Assembly: GCA_949358305.1 (NCBI GenBank)
Contig: OX442319.1
Span: forward strand, 6,262,001 to 6,326,000
From: Strigamia acuminata
Lineage: Eukaryota; Arthropoda; Chilopoda; Geophilomorpha; Linotaeniidae
DNA length: 64,000 bases
Reading direction: 5' to 3'
A model generated the notes under the pieces. The model was given only the letters and a program-made list of their open reading frames with translations. It was not told the DNA's origin and did not search any database. The position numbers and the translations under genes were made by a program. Shown here piece by piece: positions 1 to 14,841 of the stretch (its first letter is position 1; each line of letters opens with the position of its first letter).

Positions 1-70
1 CAAGTAAATAGAAAAAAAACAAAACGTGACCAATTTTGACCAATTTCGACCAATTTTGTCCAATTTCCAG

Positions 71-3750
<3,680 letters not shown>

Positions 3751-4992
3751 CTTGGAGTGGTTTTGATGATTTTTAATAGGAGTTTTTCGTTTAATGCAAA
3801 TTTGCTGATGTGCGCATTAAAAATCGTGGATTTCAGATGACCAGGATCAATATAAGCAAATATTATCAATATTTATTGACTGATTGTGATTGTTACAGCA
3901 TTAATAACTATTTTTTTTCTCTCTATCTCTCTTTTCATTAACTAGTTAATTAATTAAAATGAAAAAGAAAAAAAAAATTATAAAAAAAAAAATTTAAAAT
4001 TTTTCTAAAATTATTTTTTAAAAAATATTTATATAAATATTATTACATTTGGTATTCTAAAATTATGATTAAGGGTTTTTTTGTGTTTTTTTTGTGTCTT
4101 TCTAATTTCTGATATTGTTTACAATAAGTCTTGCAAGCATAAATGATCTCAATGCAATTTTATTTTTCTCATTAATTTTTTTTCTGTTGTTGTTATATTT
4201 TTCATAGTTGTGTGATAATGTTAAAAAAAAATCAGTTGTAAATATTTCTGATTTTAAATTTTTTTTCAATTGCAATTTAAGAATGCAGGACATTCTTTTG
4301 ACAATTCACAAAAGCTGCAAGGAATGTCCCATTGTCCCAGGCCAATTTCAGCATGTTATACCAAAAAACAATGACACAGTTTAGTTAGTTCACGGTCCGC
4401 AAAACCCGTCAAAGCGAAAAGAAATCTTTCGCTTATTTCGGTGTTTCGCCGTATATACCAATTTTGGTATATTTTTTCAAGTTTCCAGTAGAGTTTGTAT
4501 AAAAAAGTGTTGAGTATTGTCCTGATATGTTCTCATGTGTAATTCAAAAATAGAATAATATCATTTTAGCTTTAAAAAAGAAAATTGAAAAATTGAAGAA
4601 AAAAAAATTGGACATATCTTGGGGTAGGTGGAAATCAAGCAAAGATTTCTGTTGACATTTTCCTTTCTCACAATATCTGTAAAAAAACAAAACAAACAAA
4701 AAGACAATTTTTTGGTCTTAAATAACTTATACAAACATTGTAAATAGATCTTCCTTGCTATACCTAGAAAACAGGTTCAAGCTGATTTTTAAGTTTCCGA
4801 TTTTTCATTCCTTTGACCACTGATTCATAGAGTTTAGACATTTTAAATATCAAAATACCAAACATCAATTATTTTAGATAATAATAACTCTCATGGTCAG
4901 GGCTCAGAGGAAGAAGTTTTGCTGCTGCAGTTTAATCTCTAAGAGATTTATTGTGATCTGCCAATATTTTCTGGCAATGTACACTGATTGGT

Positions 4993-5023
<31 letters not shown>

Positions 5024-6400
5024 GGATTTTTGATTCTCTTTCTTGATTTTTTGGTGACAGGTAATGAGCTTACAGTAGTGTTTGGTACCAATAAAATTTC
5101 AAGTAGCTTTCCAATTGCTCAAAACAGAAATCTTTGATCTTTTGCCGAATAAACCGAAGTAGAGTATTTTCATGCAGTTAAAACCACCATGTAAAAACTG
5201 ACCAGTTAATCAGTTTTTTTTTACTAGGGCATATTGGATATTTGATCTTGTTGCCAAAATTGAATTTTTTCTTTTAATGTTCAATAATTAATATTTATAA
5301 TATTTTGGAAGGCTTAACTGTGTGATATAATGTATATTCATAATGTGTACTAAATATTATTGCACTTTCATCATGAAAGAAGAGGTGGGTTGTTTAATTT
5401 ATATGATAATAAACAATAAATAATTAATTAATTAATAATTACTAGAGATTTTTTTTAATTTTTAATTAATTTTTTTTAAAAATTATATATAAATATATAT
5501 ATATATTCAATATATCTATAACTGTAGTATTTAAAAACAGTACAAGGTAAAACATTGTCAATAAAATGAGAACTTTTATAAGTTGAGACACATTCCATCA
5601 TTTTTTTCAAAGAATAAAAAATGGCTACTATATTTTACATTTACAGTGTCAAAATGAAATGTGTCAAAATGCTATTTTGGGAAAAGTTAAAATAATGATT
5701 TTCTGTACTTATTTTTCTCTCTCTTTAAATTCAGTTTGAATTTATTAACCTTTTATACTGTGGAAGTTGTAGTCGAACTCAAAGGATTTTATTTTAATAT
5801 ACAACTTATTTTGTACAAATAACTTTTTTGCTTTTTATTTTTATTTATTATTTTAAACGAATGTGGGGGATAAATAGTTTCAAACTTACTCTTGCACTGA
5901 ATAAAAAAATTCAAGACCATTAAATGGTTGATTATTATAAATAAAATAAAATAAAATAAAATAAAATAAATAAACCCAAACTGTGATTTTTTGGGTTTTT
6001 CTTTTATTCTTTTCCTTTTGTTTATTTGATTTGATTTGACATTTTCAATCTAAAGTACAAGCCGTACACCAGAAGTACCTAATACTAGACTTAGGTTAAA
6101 TATCTTTGTGTATATTATATGAAAATTGTGTATAAAGTTGTAAGAAAACTGCAGTAAAAGAACAATTGCTATTTGTGATGAGTATATATACATCAATCCT
6201 GCTTATTGATGACTATTGATAGTTTGCTATCCTCCATTTATGCAGAAGAATTGTGCTCTTTTTAGAAGAAATAAATGTTACTATTACTTCTTTTGTACAA
6301 TTTCATACGTTGTGTAAATTGTTATTTTTATTGATTTTTATTCACATTCAACGTATATTTATCACGCAGTGTTGCGTTTCTTAATAAATTATCAACATGA
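3751..6400. other. AT-rich stretch after PHAF1, probable long 3' UTR plus intergenic DNA
   Basis: No supported coding region on either strand. It is very AT-rich, with homopolymer runs and an (aaaat)n tract near 5940-5970. Several AATAAA-type signals occur, for example near 6270. Part may be the PHAF1 3' UTR; the true polyadenylation site cannot be chosen from sequence alone. Confidence 0.5.
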
Positions 6401-7998
6401 CATTTATATGTTTACCATTCGCCTCCTTTTGGCGAGCGGCCACAACTCCAGAGCCGGTCGACCTTTAACGAAACTCGCGTGCTTTCCTTCGTCGCCATTA
6501 TTTTGGCAAACGGCCACGGTCACGTGTAGGACTATAATAATGCCACAAATTTTTTGTTCTACAAATATTTAAAAATGCAAAACAATCAAAAAATAGATTT
6601 TTAGCAGGTTCGAGTCAAATCGCTTCCAACAAACCCAAACAATAAGCCAAGAAAGAAAGGAAGTTAGCCGAGAACTCCCGCTGGTGAAAAATCAACACGA
6701 ATATCCTTTGGATAGTATATTGAAATCTATTTTATTTTAGGCTCCATAGGTTGATAGAACAAGACACTCTGAAGTGATTAAAAATTAAAATGAATCTAAA
6801 AGACTAATTTTAAGGCAAGAAAACGTGGAAATGAATAAAGTATAGAAATGTCTATAACCACTATCAAGATTTCCTAGTGGATTTCAAATATGTTTGTTTT
6901 CTTTATATTTTTTAAGATTATGTGCAAGTGATTATAAAAATTTTTCATTTCTCTTTCTATGACCTTGAACCACCTGATCTCTGGTTATCACTAGTGCTGT
7001 ACAGCTGGAAGAAAAGAAGATATAATTTGTACACCCACACATCATCTCGAAAATAAACCTTGGATGAGGTTCGAAAGTTTTGCATCATCTTTGATGAGTA
7101 ATAAATAACCACTCATTTGTTTCTCTTGTTTTTAATTTTACTAATTGCACTTTTGTGATTAAGAACAACACAGAACACACAGTTTGGATTGATTATATCT
7201 TTATTGCGGTTGTCTAGAGGTTTCGCAATTTCGCATTCACCGTGTTATCGCCTTTATCGATACGTAGATGCAAATTGGACATTTATAGAATGCCTCATAA
7301 GTCCTGCGACTACTATTACCAGGAGCCCTAGTAAGAAGTTTCTTAATTTGGCTGACAACGCAGTTTATTGTTGGCCTGATTTTGCTATTGTGAAGTGCTG
7401 GGTCGTAAAGCTTGTCGACGCATGATTTTATTCATGTAAAAGTTATTTTCTCAATTGTCAAAACGGCAGCACATTTTGCACCACTGCTACATATTTTATT
7501 TTAAGTGAGGAATCGCGTGTTAATTACATAAATATTTGGATGAAAAAAAATGGAAAAAAATGGTGGAATGCTTCCAGATAGGAACCCATTTGATTTTGTG
7601 CCAATGAGTTAGTGGGTATTTAGTAAGTTTAAAATTAGTTGCTGACGCATGCGCTTTCTTTCATCTTGGATGGGGTTTTCCATAAAAGGAACGTCCGCAA
7701 GTGTTTATTTATGTCTTTCCAATATTTTCTATTCGACACTTTTCTCGTTCCGTGCCAATTTCTTAAAAAAGTTAACATTGTTTGCGTTTTTAACTCTCTT
7801 TTTTTTTCAAAGTTTAAACTTAGCGACTACTGCGCACTTTTCCTCCCCGCCGATGCGCTGCGCTCCGCGGCGACAACGCGAGTCCGACTGCGCATGGGTG
7901 CTAACAGGTACATCTGAAATCTTGCTTTCTACTTTCAGTGAGTCGGCGTCTCACCGGTGTGCACACAACTCTTTGGTTGCGCTCCAGAATCAATCGAT
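6401..7998. other. Intergenic DNA and probable 5' region of troponin I
   Basis: No coding region recognised. The part from 7630 to 7998, just upstream of the troponin I start, is less AT-rich (for example 7845-7900) and probably contains the 5' UTR and promoter. No TATA box or first-exon donor could be assigned with confidence. Confidence 0.35.
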
Positions 7999-8590
7999 AT
8001 GGCTGATGTGAGTATGCGAAAAAGGAATTTTTTAAACACACTCACTTTATTATTATTTTTTTTTACATTGAACATTAATAACATTAATAAAATTAAGTTG
8101 ATTTACATATTTTTTTATTTATTGAGTTGCGATAATTGACTACGTGTGCTGCGGTCGCTATAAATAGAAGAGTTCCCAAAAACCCGCTACTCCAAATCCG
8201 GAATGGAATCTCTCTTCCATTATTATTATTTACTTTATTTAGCGCCTCAAATCGTTCCGCGGGTTCCTGCATTAATTTTTTATTTGGGTGGGGCCCATTT
8301 TTTTTTTAATATTCAATTTTTAGTTTATAAATTGCGGGGCTCTGAATGAATTTTCTTCTGGATGGGGCCCATTTTTTTTCCTCATTAACTGCGGGGCCCA
8401 TTTTTTTAAAATTCATAAACCGCGGGGCCCTTGAAATTTTTTTGGGGGCCCTACATATATTTTCAATATTGGGACCGTGATCTATGAATTTAAAATTTTA
8501 ACTCGAGGGACCCTCATTTGCATAGGGCCCCACAGTGGTGCATCACTCACATATCACCATGGGGGCCCCAAAGCAGTGGTGTGGTGTTTT

Positions 8591-8622
<32 letters not shown>

Positions 8623-10644
8623 AATGGGGCCCAAACGCCCTAAACTGATCTGGATTCAGTCTTGGGCCCTATTACTAGGGGCCCCAAAGGCACTTATCGG
8701 GATATTTGGAGCCCAAGATGATCTGAGACCAAGGCCGGACTTTGGTATAAACAAAATAAACAGTTACTTAGGGCCCCCCTCACTCATCGGGGGCCCCGGG
8801 CCGCCGGAAAAAGTCCGCATTGAATTTCCACATACAAAATCGATTGATGTGTTAAAATGAGAACAAAAAATCGTTTTTAATTGATTAAATTAAAAAAATA
8901 ATTTGTTGAAAGCGATAAAAGAAAATTGAAATGAATTTTTGTGAAATGCAGGAAGAACGCAAGAAGAGGGAGGATAAGGAGAGGAAGAAGGCCGAGGTGA
9001 GAAAGCGTTTGGAGGAAGCTGCAAAGTCGAAGAAGGCAAAGAAGGGCTTCATGACGCCTGAAAGAAAGAAGAAATTGAGGGTAAAATAATGTGGATTGGA
9101 AAAATATTGAAAGTGAGATTGAAGAAAATGGGATTGATAGGTGTTGTTGAGGAAAATGGCTGCCGAACAGCTGAAGGCAGAACAGGAAAAGAAGGCGATG
9201 GAAAGACGAAAGATCATTAAAGAAAGATGCGGAGAGCCGAAATCTATCGAGGGAGCTAATGAGGGTAAGCTAAGTTCAATAGTGGTTCATGTAAACAAAG
9301 TTCTTGAAGAGTTTATACGTTTTAATTTTCTTTTTTTTTTTCCTTTATTTTTTGGTTTTTGATAATTTGTAAATTTTGGATTTTAGAAATGTTTTCAATT
9401 TTTATTTTTTCTTAAATTTTAAATTTTTTATTTTTTTTATATATAAATTTTTAATTATTTCAAGGCAAATTTTGAATTTTTTTGTAAATTTTGAATATTT
9501 TTTGTGAATTTTGAACTTTTTTAATGAATTTTGAATTTTTCTTTCATGAATTTTGAATTTTTTTGAATTTTCCATTTATTTATATTATAAAAAAAAAAGG
9601 TTTAGCACAAGTTGAATGTGTAAAGACTTAGAAAAGGATAAATGAATAACAACCCATCCAAAAGCCCAAATCTGGAGCGCGCAGTGAAGCAAAAGGATTT
9701 TAATTCTTGAGGTATTTTTCCACTAAAAACTCAACATAACTCAATTCACACAACTTAACGCTTTACTGTACAAAAACTACCAGCTTTTTTCTTCGCATTC
9801 AACTTCTCAATGTGCTTTTGTCATTGTTGTCTACTGTATGTTACAAAACGTTCGTTTCGTATGTCTAGTCGCTTAAACTATTTACTTCTCTTCAGCCGCC
9901 ATTATTAAAATCATTCAAGACTACCACAAGCGTATCTCGGTACTCGAGGATAATAAGTACGATTTGGAATACGTTGTAAGACAAAGAGATTTCGAGGTAA
10001 GTAAATGACACCCCACAACTCACAAATTGTGCTCCACTTTGCATTTTTGTTCACGTGTTAATTGGTGTTGTGCTGTAAACTAACTAATGCATTTACACGT
10101 TTTCTATGATTTTTTAATAATAATTTTGTAATAATTAATTTTTTTATTAAGATTAATGAACTGAACATCCAGGTGAACGATTTGAGAGGCAAATTGTAAG
10201 TATTTTTTAAAAAATTGTTTAAAAATTTAATTGTAACGTGTGAATATCTCGTTTTCTAGTGTTAAACCCGTGTTAAAGAAGGTGAACAAATACGACCCAA
10301 ACAAGTGAGTTTGTTTGAATTTATTTTTTTATTTTTTTGTTATTTAAATTTCTTGTTATTATTTTATTTTATTTTATTTTTTATTTTCTTTGAATAGATT
10401 TAAGATCGTAAAGCCAACTGAGATCAACTTCCACCAAAATTTGAAAAAAGTCGAGTCTAACAAATTCAGCATTGAAGACGTAGAGACTGTGGTATACGCA
10501 TTTATTGCTCTGGAATCTGATTATTGCATAATCTAAGTTGCATTATTGTGTTATTTAATTTTGTTTTAGAAACCTGAGAAACCTGAATGGGCATTGGGCG
10601 CCAAAGAAGGGCGCCAAAGAGAGGAAGGCGAAGTCGAGGAATGA
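7999..10644 (+). CDS. TnI: Troponin I (arthropod wupA type)
   Basis: Eight coding exons: 7999-8007, 8952-9080, 9141-9264, 9896-9996, 10152-10195, 10260-10304, 10398-10491 and 10570-10644; about 206 aa. The first exon encodes only Met-Ala-Asp. Signature blocks: [17 protein letters not shown], then [40 protein letters not shown], and an acidic tail ending EEGEVEE. It is the inhibitory subunit of the troponin complex on muscle thin filaments, binding actin-tropomyosin and troponin C. Length matches insect troponin I. The segment after KKVNKY departs from the strongly conserved insect sequence, which suggests a divergent lineage. Only one version is seen of the central exon that is present in alternative copies in Drosophila. 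A polyadenylation signal lies near 10720. Confidence 0.95.
8280..8800. repeat. GGGGCCC-rich repeat in troponin I intron 1
   Basis: The motif ggggccc or gggccc recurs many times between 8290 and 8800, often followed by 'attttttt', in an otherwise AT-rich 944-bp intron. Spacing is irregular, so it is not a simple tandem array. The open frame over 8477-8860 is a by-product of the GC-rich repeats. Confidence 0.8.
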
Positions 10645-11234
10645 AGAATCTGAAATACATGAATTTGAATTGTTCTAACCATTTGAAGTGCATGTTTCAA
10701 CCTGTAAAAATTGTTGATTAATAAATCAATAGATATTTTCTCCAATATAAATTTTATAGTTTTATTATTTATTTATTTAAAAAAATTTTTTTTTATAAAC
10801 ATACAAATAAAATAGGAGGAAAAAAGTTGTGAACTTTTAATTAATTTGATAATAGCCGACTATATGAAACGAGTAGTTTATTTTTCGCCTTGAAAAGACA
10901 GATATCAACACTCGGGTAAAGCTCCGCATGGATGCTTCACTGCAGTGTATGGCTTGTTCGGTTATTTACTCAACTGCTAGAAGTTCATTGCGGAAGTTTT
11001 ATGAATATTTACACGTTTTTTTTATTACTTTTTAAAGGTTTTAATTTTGTCAGTAGATTTGCTTTTGTTATTATTATTATTAAAGTTATAATTCATTATT
11101 TTTACAATTTGTTTACGTTTTATCGCACTAGATGGCACTTAGTTGCGGTTCAGGACGAGCGTATCTGGTTTTCTTGAATCCTTAGCGTCACGTGAGTAGA
11201 AACGGTAACAACTCGTAATTTTCACACCGGTAGA
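10645..11234. other. Intergenic: troponin I 3' end and TEFM 5' region
   Basis: No gene seen. It contains the troponin I 3' UTR with AATAAA-type signals (about 10720-10760) and then AT-rich sequence up to the TEFM start codon. Confidence 0.5.
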
Positions 11235-14200
11235 ATGTTTCCACGCGTTGGGATTGTACGTAAACAAACCGTTGATAATTCGACACAATTTACCATGATT
11301 AAAATATTTTTCTTTCAGATTCGTACGTTGCGGTTTTACTGCACGGGCTCAGACGGCGCACCGAAGGCGGCGATTGGACTAAAATACGACGATGAACAAA
11401 TCGCTCATATTTTAGGAGTGCTAAACAACGCGTCTTTGACTGTTATGGAGTCGTTGAAAATGAGTAAAGAAAATGCGAAACAAATCAGCGAATATCGGGA
11501 AAGAAACGGACAATTCAATAGTTTACAAAGCGTGTTAGAAGTGAGCAATGATTCATTAAAATTTAAAAATAATTAAAATAATATCATTTTCTTTTATTTT
11601 TATTTTAGTTAGAGGGAATACCTAAGGATAACTTAATCAAACTATGTAAAAAAATCAAGGCACTGAAAAATAATTATAAATTAACAAAGAAAATGTGTAT
11701 TCCGGAGATTTCGCAATCTGAAGACGTAACTTTGACCGATAATTAACCTATTTCAGCAAAGAATGCTAGCTGCATTCGAAATGTCATTTAGACTAAACAT
11801 TTTTAAATTGCGTTACAACGACAACACGTCAAGCGAGATCGTGTATAACGAGTGATTCCTGTACCCAGGGCCACCTTATCCATTAGACCGATTAGGCACA
11901 GTGACTTTGCGAATGCAGCAGATTTATTTGCAAAATGAATACAGTCGAAACTCTTTATAACGAATCTCAAGAGACCTGAAAAATCGATTCGTTATGTCGA
12001 GAATTCAATATATACCTAACCCAGGGTTCGGCAATTAATTTTAAGTGGGGTCCGGATACTATTGAAAATTTTTATCGAGGTCCAGAAAAAAAACACTTAA
12101 AAACCAAATAAACCCCCCAATAAACACACAACTCAAAAAATACCAATAAAACCTAAAAAACATGAAAAAAACAGGAAAAACAAGAAAAAACACCAAAAAA
12201 AACCAAAGAAATCGAGTGAAAAACGTCGCTAAAACGTCACTGCGGTCCAAGTTTCGACCTTCCGCCTATTGCCGACCGCTGACCTAGCCTAACCGGCCAT
12301 TTTTAGGTATACAGTGACTCAAAAAATTGTTCACATGTTTGTAGTAGCATCTTTAATTGGCAAAAAAAAGATTTATAATGATTTCCCAGAAAGAAAATAT
12401 TTTAAATTTTAACACAAATAGCTCATGATCTTTCAGAAAAAGTAAATAATTTTTAAAAATTTCAAAAAACAAAAAAGATATGACCGAAAAAGCATCGTTC
12501 TTTCATGTGAACAATTATTTTGCCATAGAACTTTCATGGATTTTAATGTTGTGTATGACCTCCATTTGCCTTGAGAACTTCAGAAATATGTTGGGGCATA
12601 CTGTCAATTAACTTTAGACATGTGCCTTTACTTATTGTGTCCCAAACCTTTTCAATTCTCTTTTCAATTGTCATGTTGAAACACTACATTTTTCGTTTTA
12701 AGCTTGTAGTATTTTAATGTTCCCATCAAATAGTGCAATACAATTCTGCATTCATTATTCCATCAATACTATCAGGATTTCATGTTCCATTAGCAGTTAT
12801 GCATCTCCAAATCATTAAGAAACTACCTCCATGTTTTACTGTTGGGATCATCTGGTGCAATTGTAGTGCTGATTTTTGTTTTTTCCAGCACCCTTTGCGT
12901 CCATCACTTCCTAAACGGTAAATCTTTGTTTCATCTGAGAAAATAACCCTTCTCCAATGGTATATTGTCCAGTCTTTGTACTTTTGGGCAAATTCCATTC
13001 TGAGGCATTTATGACGAGCTGTTAATAAGGGCTTTTTAACATTGACTGATGACTTCAATGTATTTCTCTTTAGCACATTTAGTACAGTTTGAGCACTAAC
13101 AACATTGTTATGATGTTTAGCAAGATCAATTTGCATGTCTACAGCTGTATCTAGGCGAACTGATGTAACTGCCCTAACAATGTTTCGCTCCTGTGTGGCT
13201 GTTAGAATTTTTGGGCGACCTAATTTTGGTTTTTTTGCATCTAAAGCATATGTTTTGCGAATTCTAAACACACATCCAATGCTAACTCGGACTTCTGCAG
13301 CAATTTTTCAAACAGAAATCCCTTTTTCAACTAATGCTAGAACATTTTGTCTTTTTTCCAATTAGAGAGGGCACATGATGATTTCTAATGTTTAAAATAC
13401 AGCTATGATACATAATGTTGCTATATAACCCCAATTTCGAATATACGTGCACAATAACAGTGATTCCAACACCAAAAATCAATCACATTGGAGCAGCCAA
13501 AAAATTGTTCACATGAAAGAACGATGCTTTTTCGGTCATATCTTTTTTGTTTTTTGAAATTTTTAAAAATTATTTACTTTTTCTGAAAGATCATGAGCTA
13601 TTTGTGTTAAAATTTAAAATATTTTCTTTCTGGGAAATCATTATAAATCTTTTTTTTGCCAATTAAAGATGCTACTACAAACATGTGAACAATTTTTTGA
13701 GTCACTGTACGTTGTATCGATAATTCGTTATATCACGATTCGTTATAAAGAGTTTCGACTGTCCTACGAAACATTTTTTATCGTTAAGATTGTTGTGTAT
13801 TCTGTTTCAGTGTGTAAATACAGTGACGGCTCTTTCGGTAGGACCTACTCACTTGACAATGGCTCACGTGCAAAAAGAACCGTTCGAAGTTTGTCGCTGG
13901 GAGAAAGCAATCTTTTCTGAAAATAAGAAACCAGCACCACTTCATCAAATGTTTGAATGGGTAAATTTGTGATGTGAGAAAATTCGGGTGGATTGAAGCG
14001 GGGTGGCACTAAAACCTGACAAACGTTGCTACAATACAAATTCCACATTCTCGTTTGCATTTTTTTTTTTATTAATATTTTAATTTTAATTTTAGGCCTT
14101 GTCTTCATTTCAAAATCTTCCCAAGTCCGATGTTTATGTGGTGGAAGAACTTCCGACCCAGATGAAACAGACTTCGGGGTTCTCGCATGTGATGAATGTG

Positions 14201-14524
14201 GCGGCGCTTCAAGCCAGCCTTTTGACTTTGCTCAACTCTAACTTCCATCAATCGAGGCATCATGCAGTGTACACAATCAAGCCGCAAACAATTACTAAAT
14301 ATTTTCAAATTGGAGTTGGCAACGAGAGGATCAGTTGCCTGGATTTGATATCGTTGATAATGAAGAAAGAAGTTAATCTCAAGTCAAGTCTGAAGAAATT
14401 AATTATACCACACGACTTGATAAATGACTTTTCGATGCGAAAGCCGTCTGAAAGACACGAATTCGGGATGACTTTACTACTAGCGATTGCTTTTTATGAC
14501 ATACACGAAGTAACTTGTAAATAA
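11235..14524 (+). CDS. TEFM: TEFM, mitochondrial transcription elongation factor
   Basis: Exons 11235-11255, 11319-11540, 11609-11725, 13811-13960 and 14096-14524, all introns phase 0; about 312 aa. The N-terminus (MFPRVGI, then IRTLRFYCTG) is short, basic and hydrophobic, like a mitochondrial presequence. Exon 2 carries the helix-hairpin-helix region (EQIAHILGVLNNAS, EYRERNGQFNSLQSVLEV). Exons 4-5 carry the RNase H-like C-terminal fold (KSDVYVVEE, LLNSNF, YFQIGVGNERIS, LLLAIAFYDIHEV). TEFM binds mitochondrial RNA polymerase and promotes processivity; its nuclease-like fold is regarded as inactive. The 63-nt first intron is in frame and stop-free, so retention would simply add 21 residues. 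Intron 3 (11726-13810) is nearly all transposon. Two truncated copies of the last exon occur at 19.6 and 26.2 kb. Confidence 0.93.
12022..12281. mobile_element. hAT-type MITE with 8-bp target duplication
   Basis: Ends are cagggttcggcaa and ttgccgaccgctg, the usual hAT pattern. Flanks acctaacc (12014-12021) and acctagcc (12282-12289) form an 8-bp duplication with one mismatch, as expected for hAT. The 260-bp interior has no coding capacity. It is nested within the outer MITE. Confidence 0.8.
12312..13707 (-). mobile_element. Tc1-like transposon with about 205-bp terminal inverted repeats
   Basis: Element of 1,396 bp starting cagtgactcaaaaaattgtt and ending with the inverse, flanked by TA (12310-12311 and 13708-13709). 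The terminal inverted repeats, about 12312-12515 and 13503-13707, are nearly identical and unusually long. The close match suggests modest age. It carries a decayed transposase gene on the minus strand and sits in TEFM intron 3, antisense to TEFM. Confidence 0.93.
12540..13370 (-). pseudogene. Tc1-family transposase, inactive
   Basis: The longest open part is 12780-13271 (163 codons). It carries the second helix-turn-helix with LGRPKILTATQERNIVRAV, the first catalytic Asp in RRVIFSDETKI and the HGGSFLMIW block. Upstream N-terminal sequence is present with a stop. After the WRCITANGT region there are stop codons, and the segment with the second catalytic Asp (DNDPKHT type) is absent. The gene is therefore non-functional by frame breaks and an internal deletion. 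Confidence 0.88.
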
Positions 14525-14841
14525 AATGATGTAGTACTTGTCAAATCATTTATTTACTCACTACCATGTCTTAACTCCTATTGGTTGAGCCGGATTACGC
14601 CTAACTGTGGACTGTGCTCTACTACACGGAAAAGTGTCATTTGTGCTTATTTGTGCATGCTAAATGACACATTGAAAAGACGTGAATACAGGTGGCGCTA
14701 ACAAACCCAATCGTTGATAGAAACCAACAAACATCCATGTCAAATTAAATAAAAACCTTTAATAATGAATAAAAAATAAAATTTATTTCTTGCTTCACTT
14801 CAATGCTTTGAAATCTAGTAAAAAACACAATTGTTTACACT

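Larger units (their letters stand above)
11942..13761. mobile_element. Outer MITE (25-bp inverted ends), interrupted by two other elements
   Basis: cagtcgaaactctttataac at 11942 and its exact inverse gttataaagagtttcgactg ending at 13761 define an element whose own sequence is only about 150 bp after the two inner insertions are removed. A TA precedes the left end; the right flank no longer shows TA. The ends resemble pogo/Tigger-type termini. It is the oldest layer of a three-element nest in TEFM intron 3. Confidence 0.75.

Noticed and set aside
8477-8860. 127-codon frame in troponin I intron 1
   Set aside because: Created by GGGGCCC repeats and a poly-T tract (run of Phe); no recognisable domain.
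9265-9895. Search for a second, mutually exclusive copy of the central troponin I exon
   Set aside because: No second open segment with matching phase and similar residues was found in this intron or the next.
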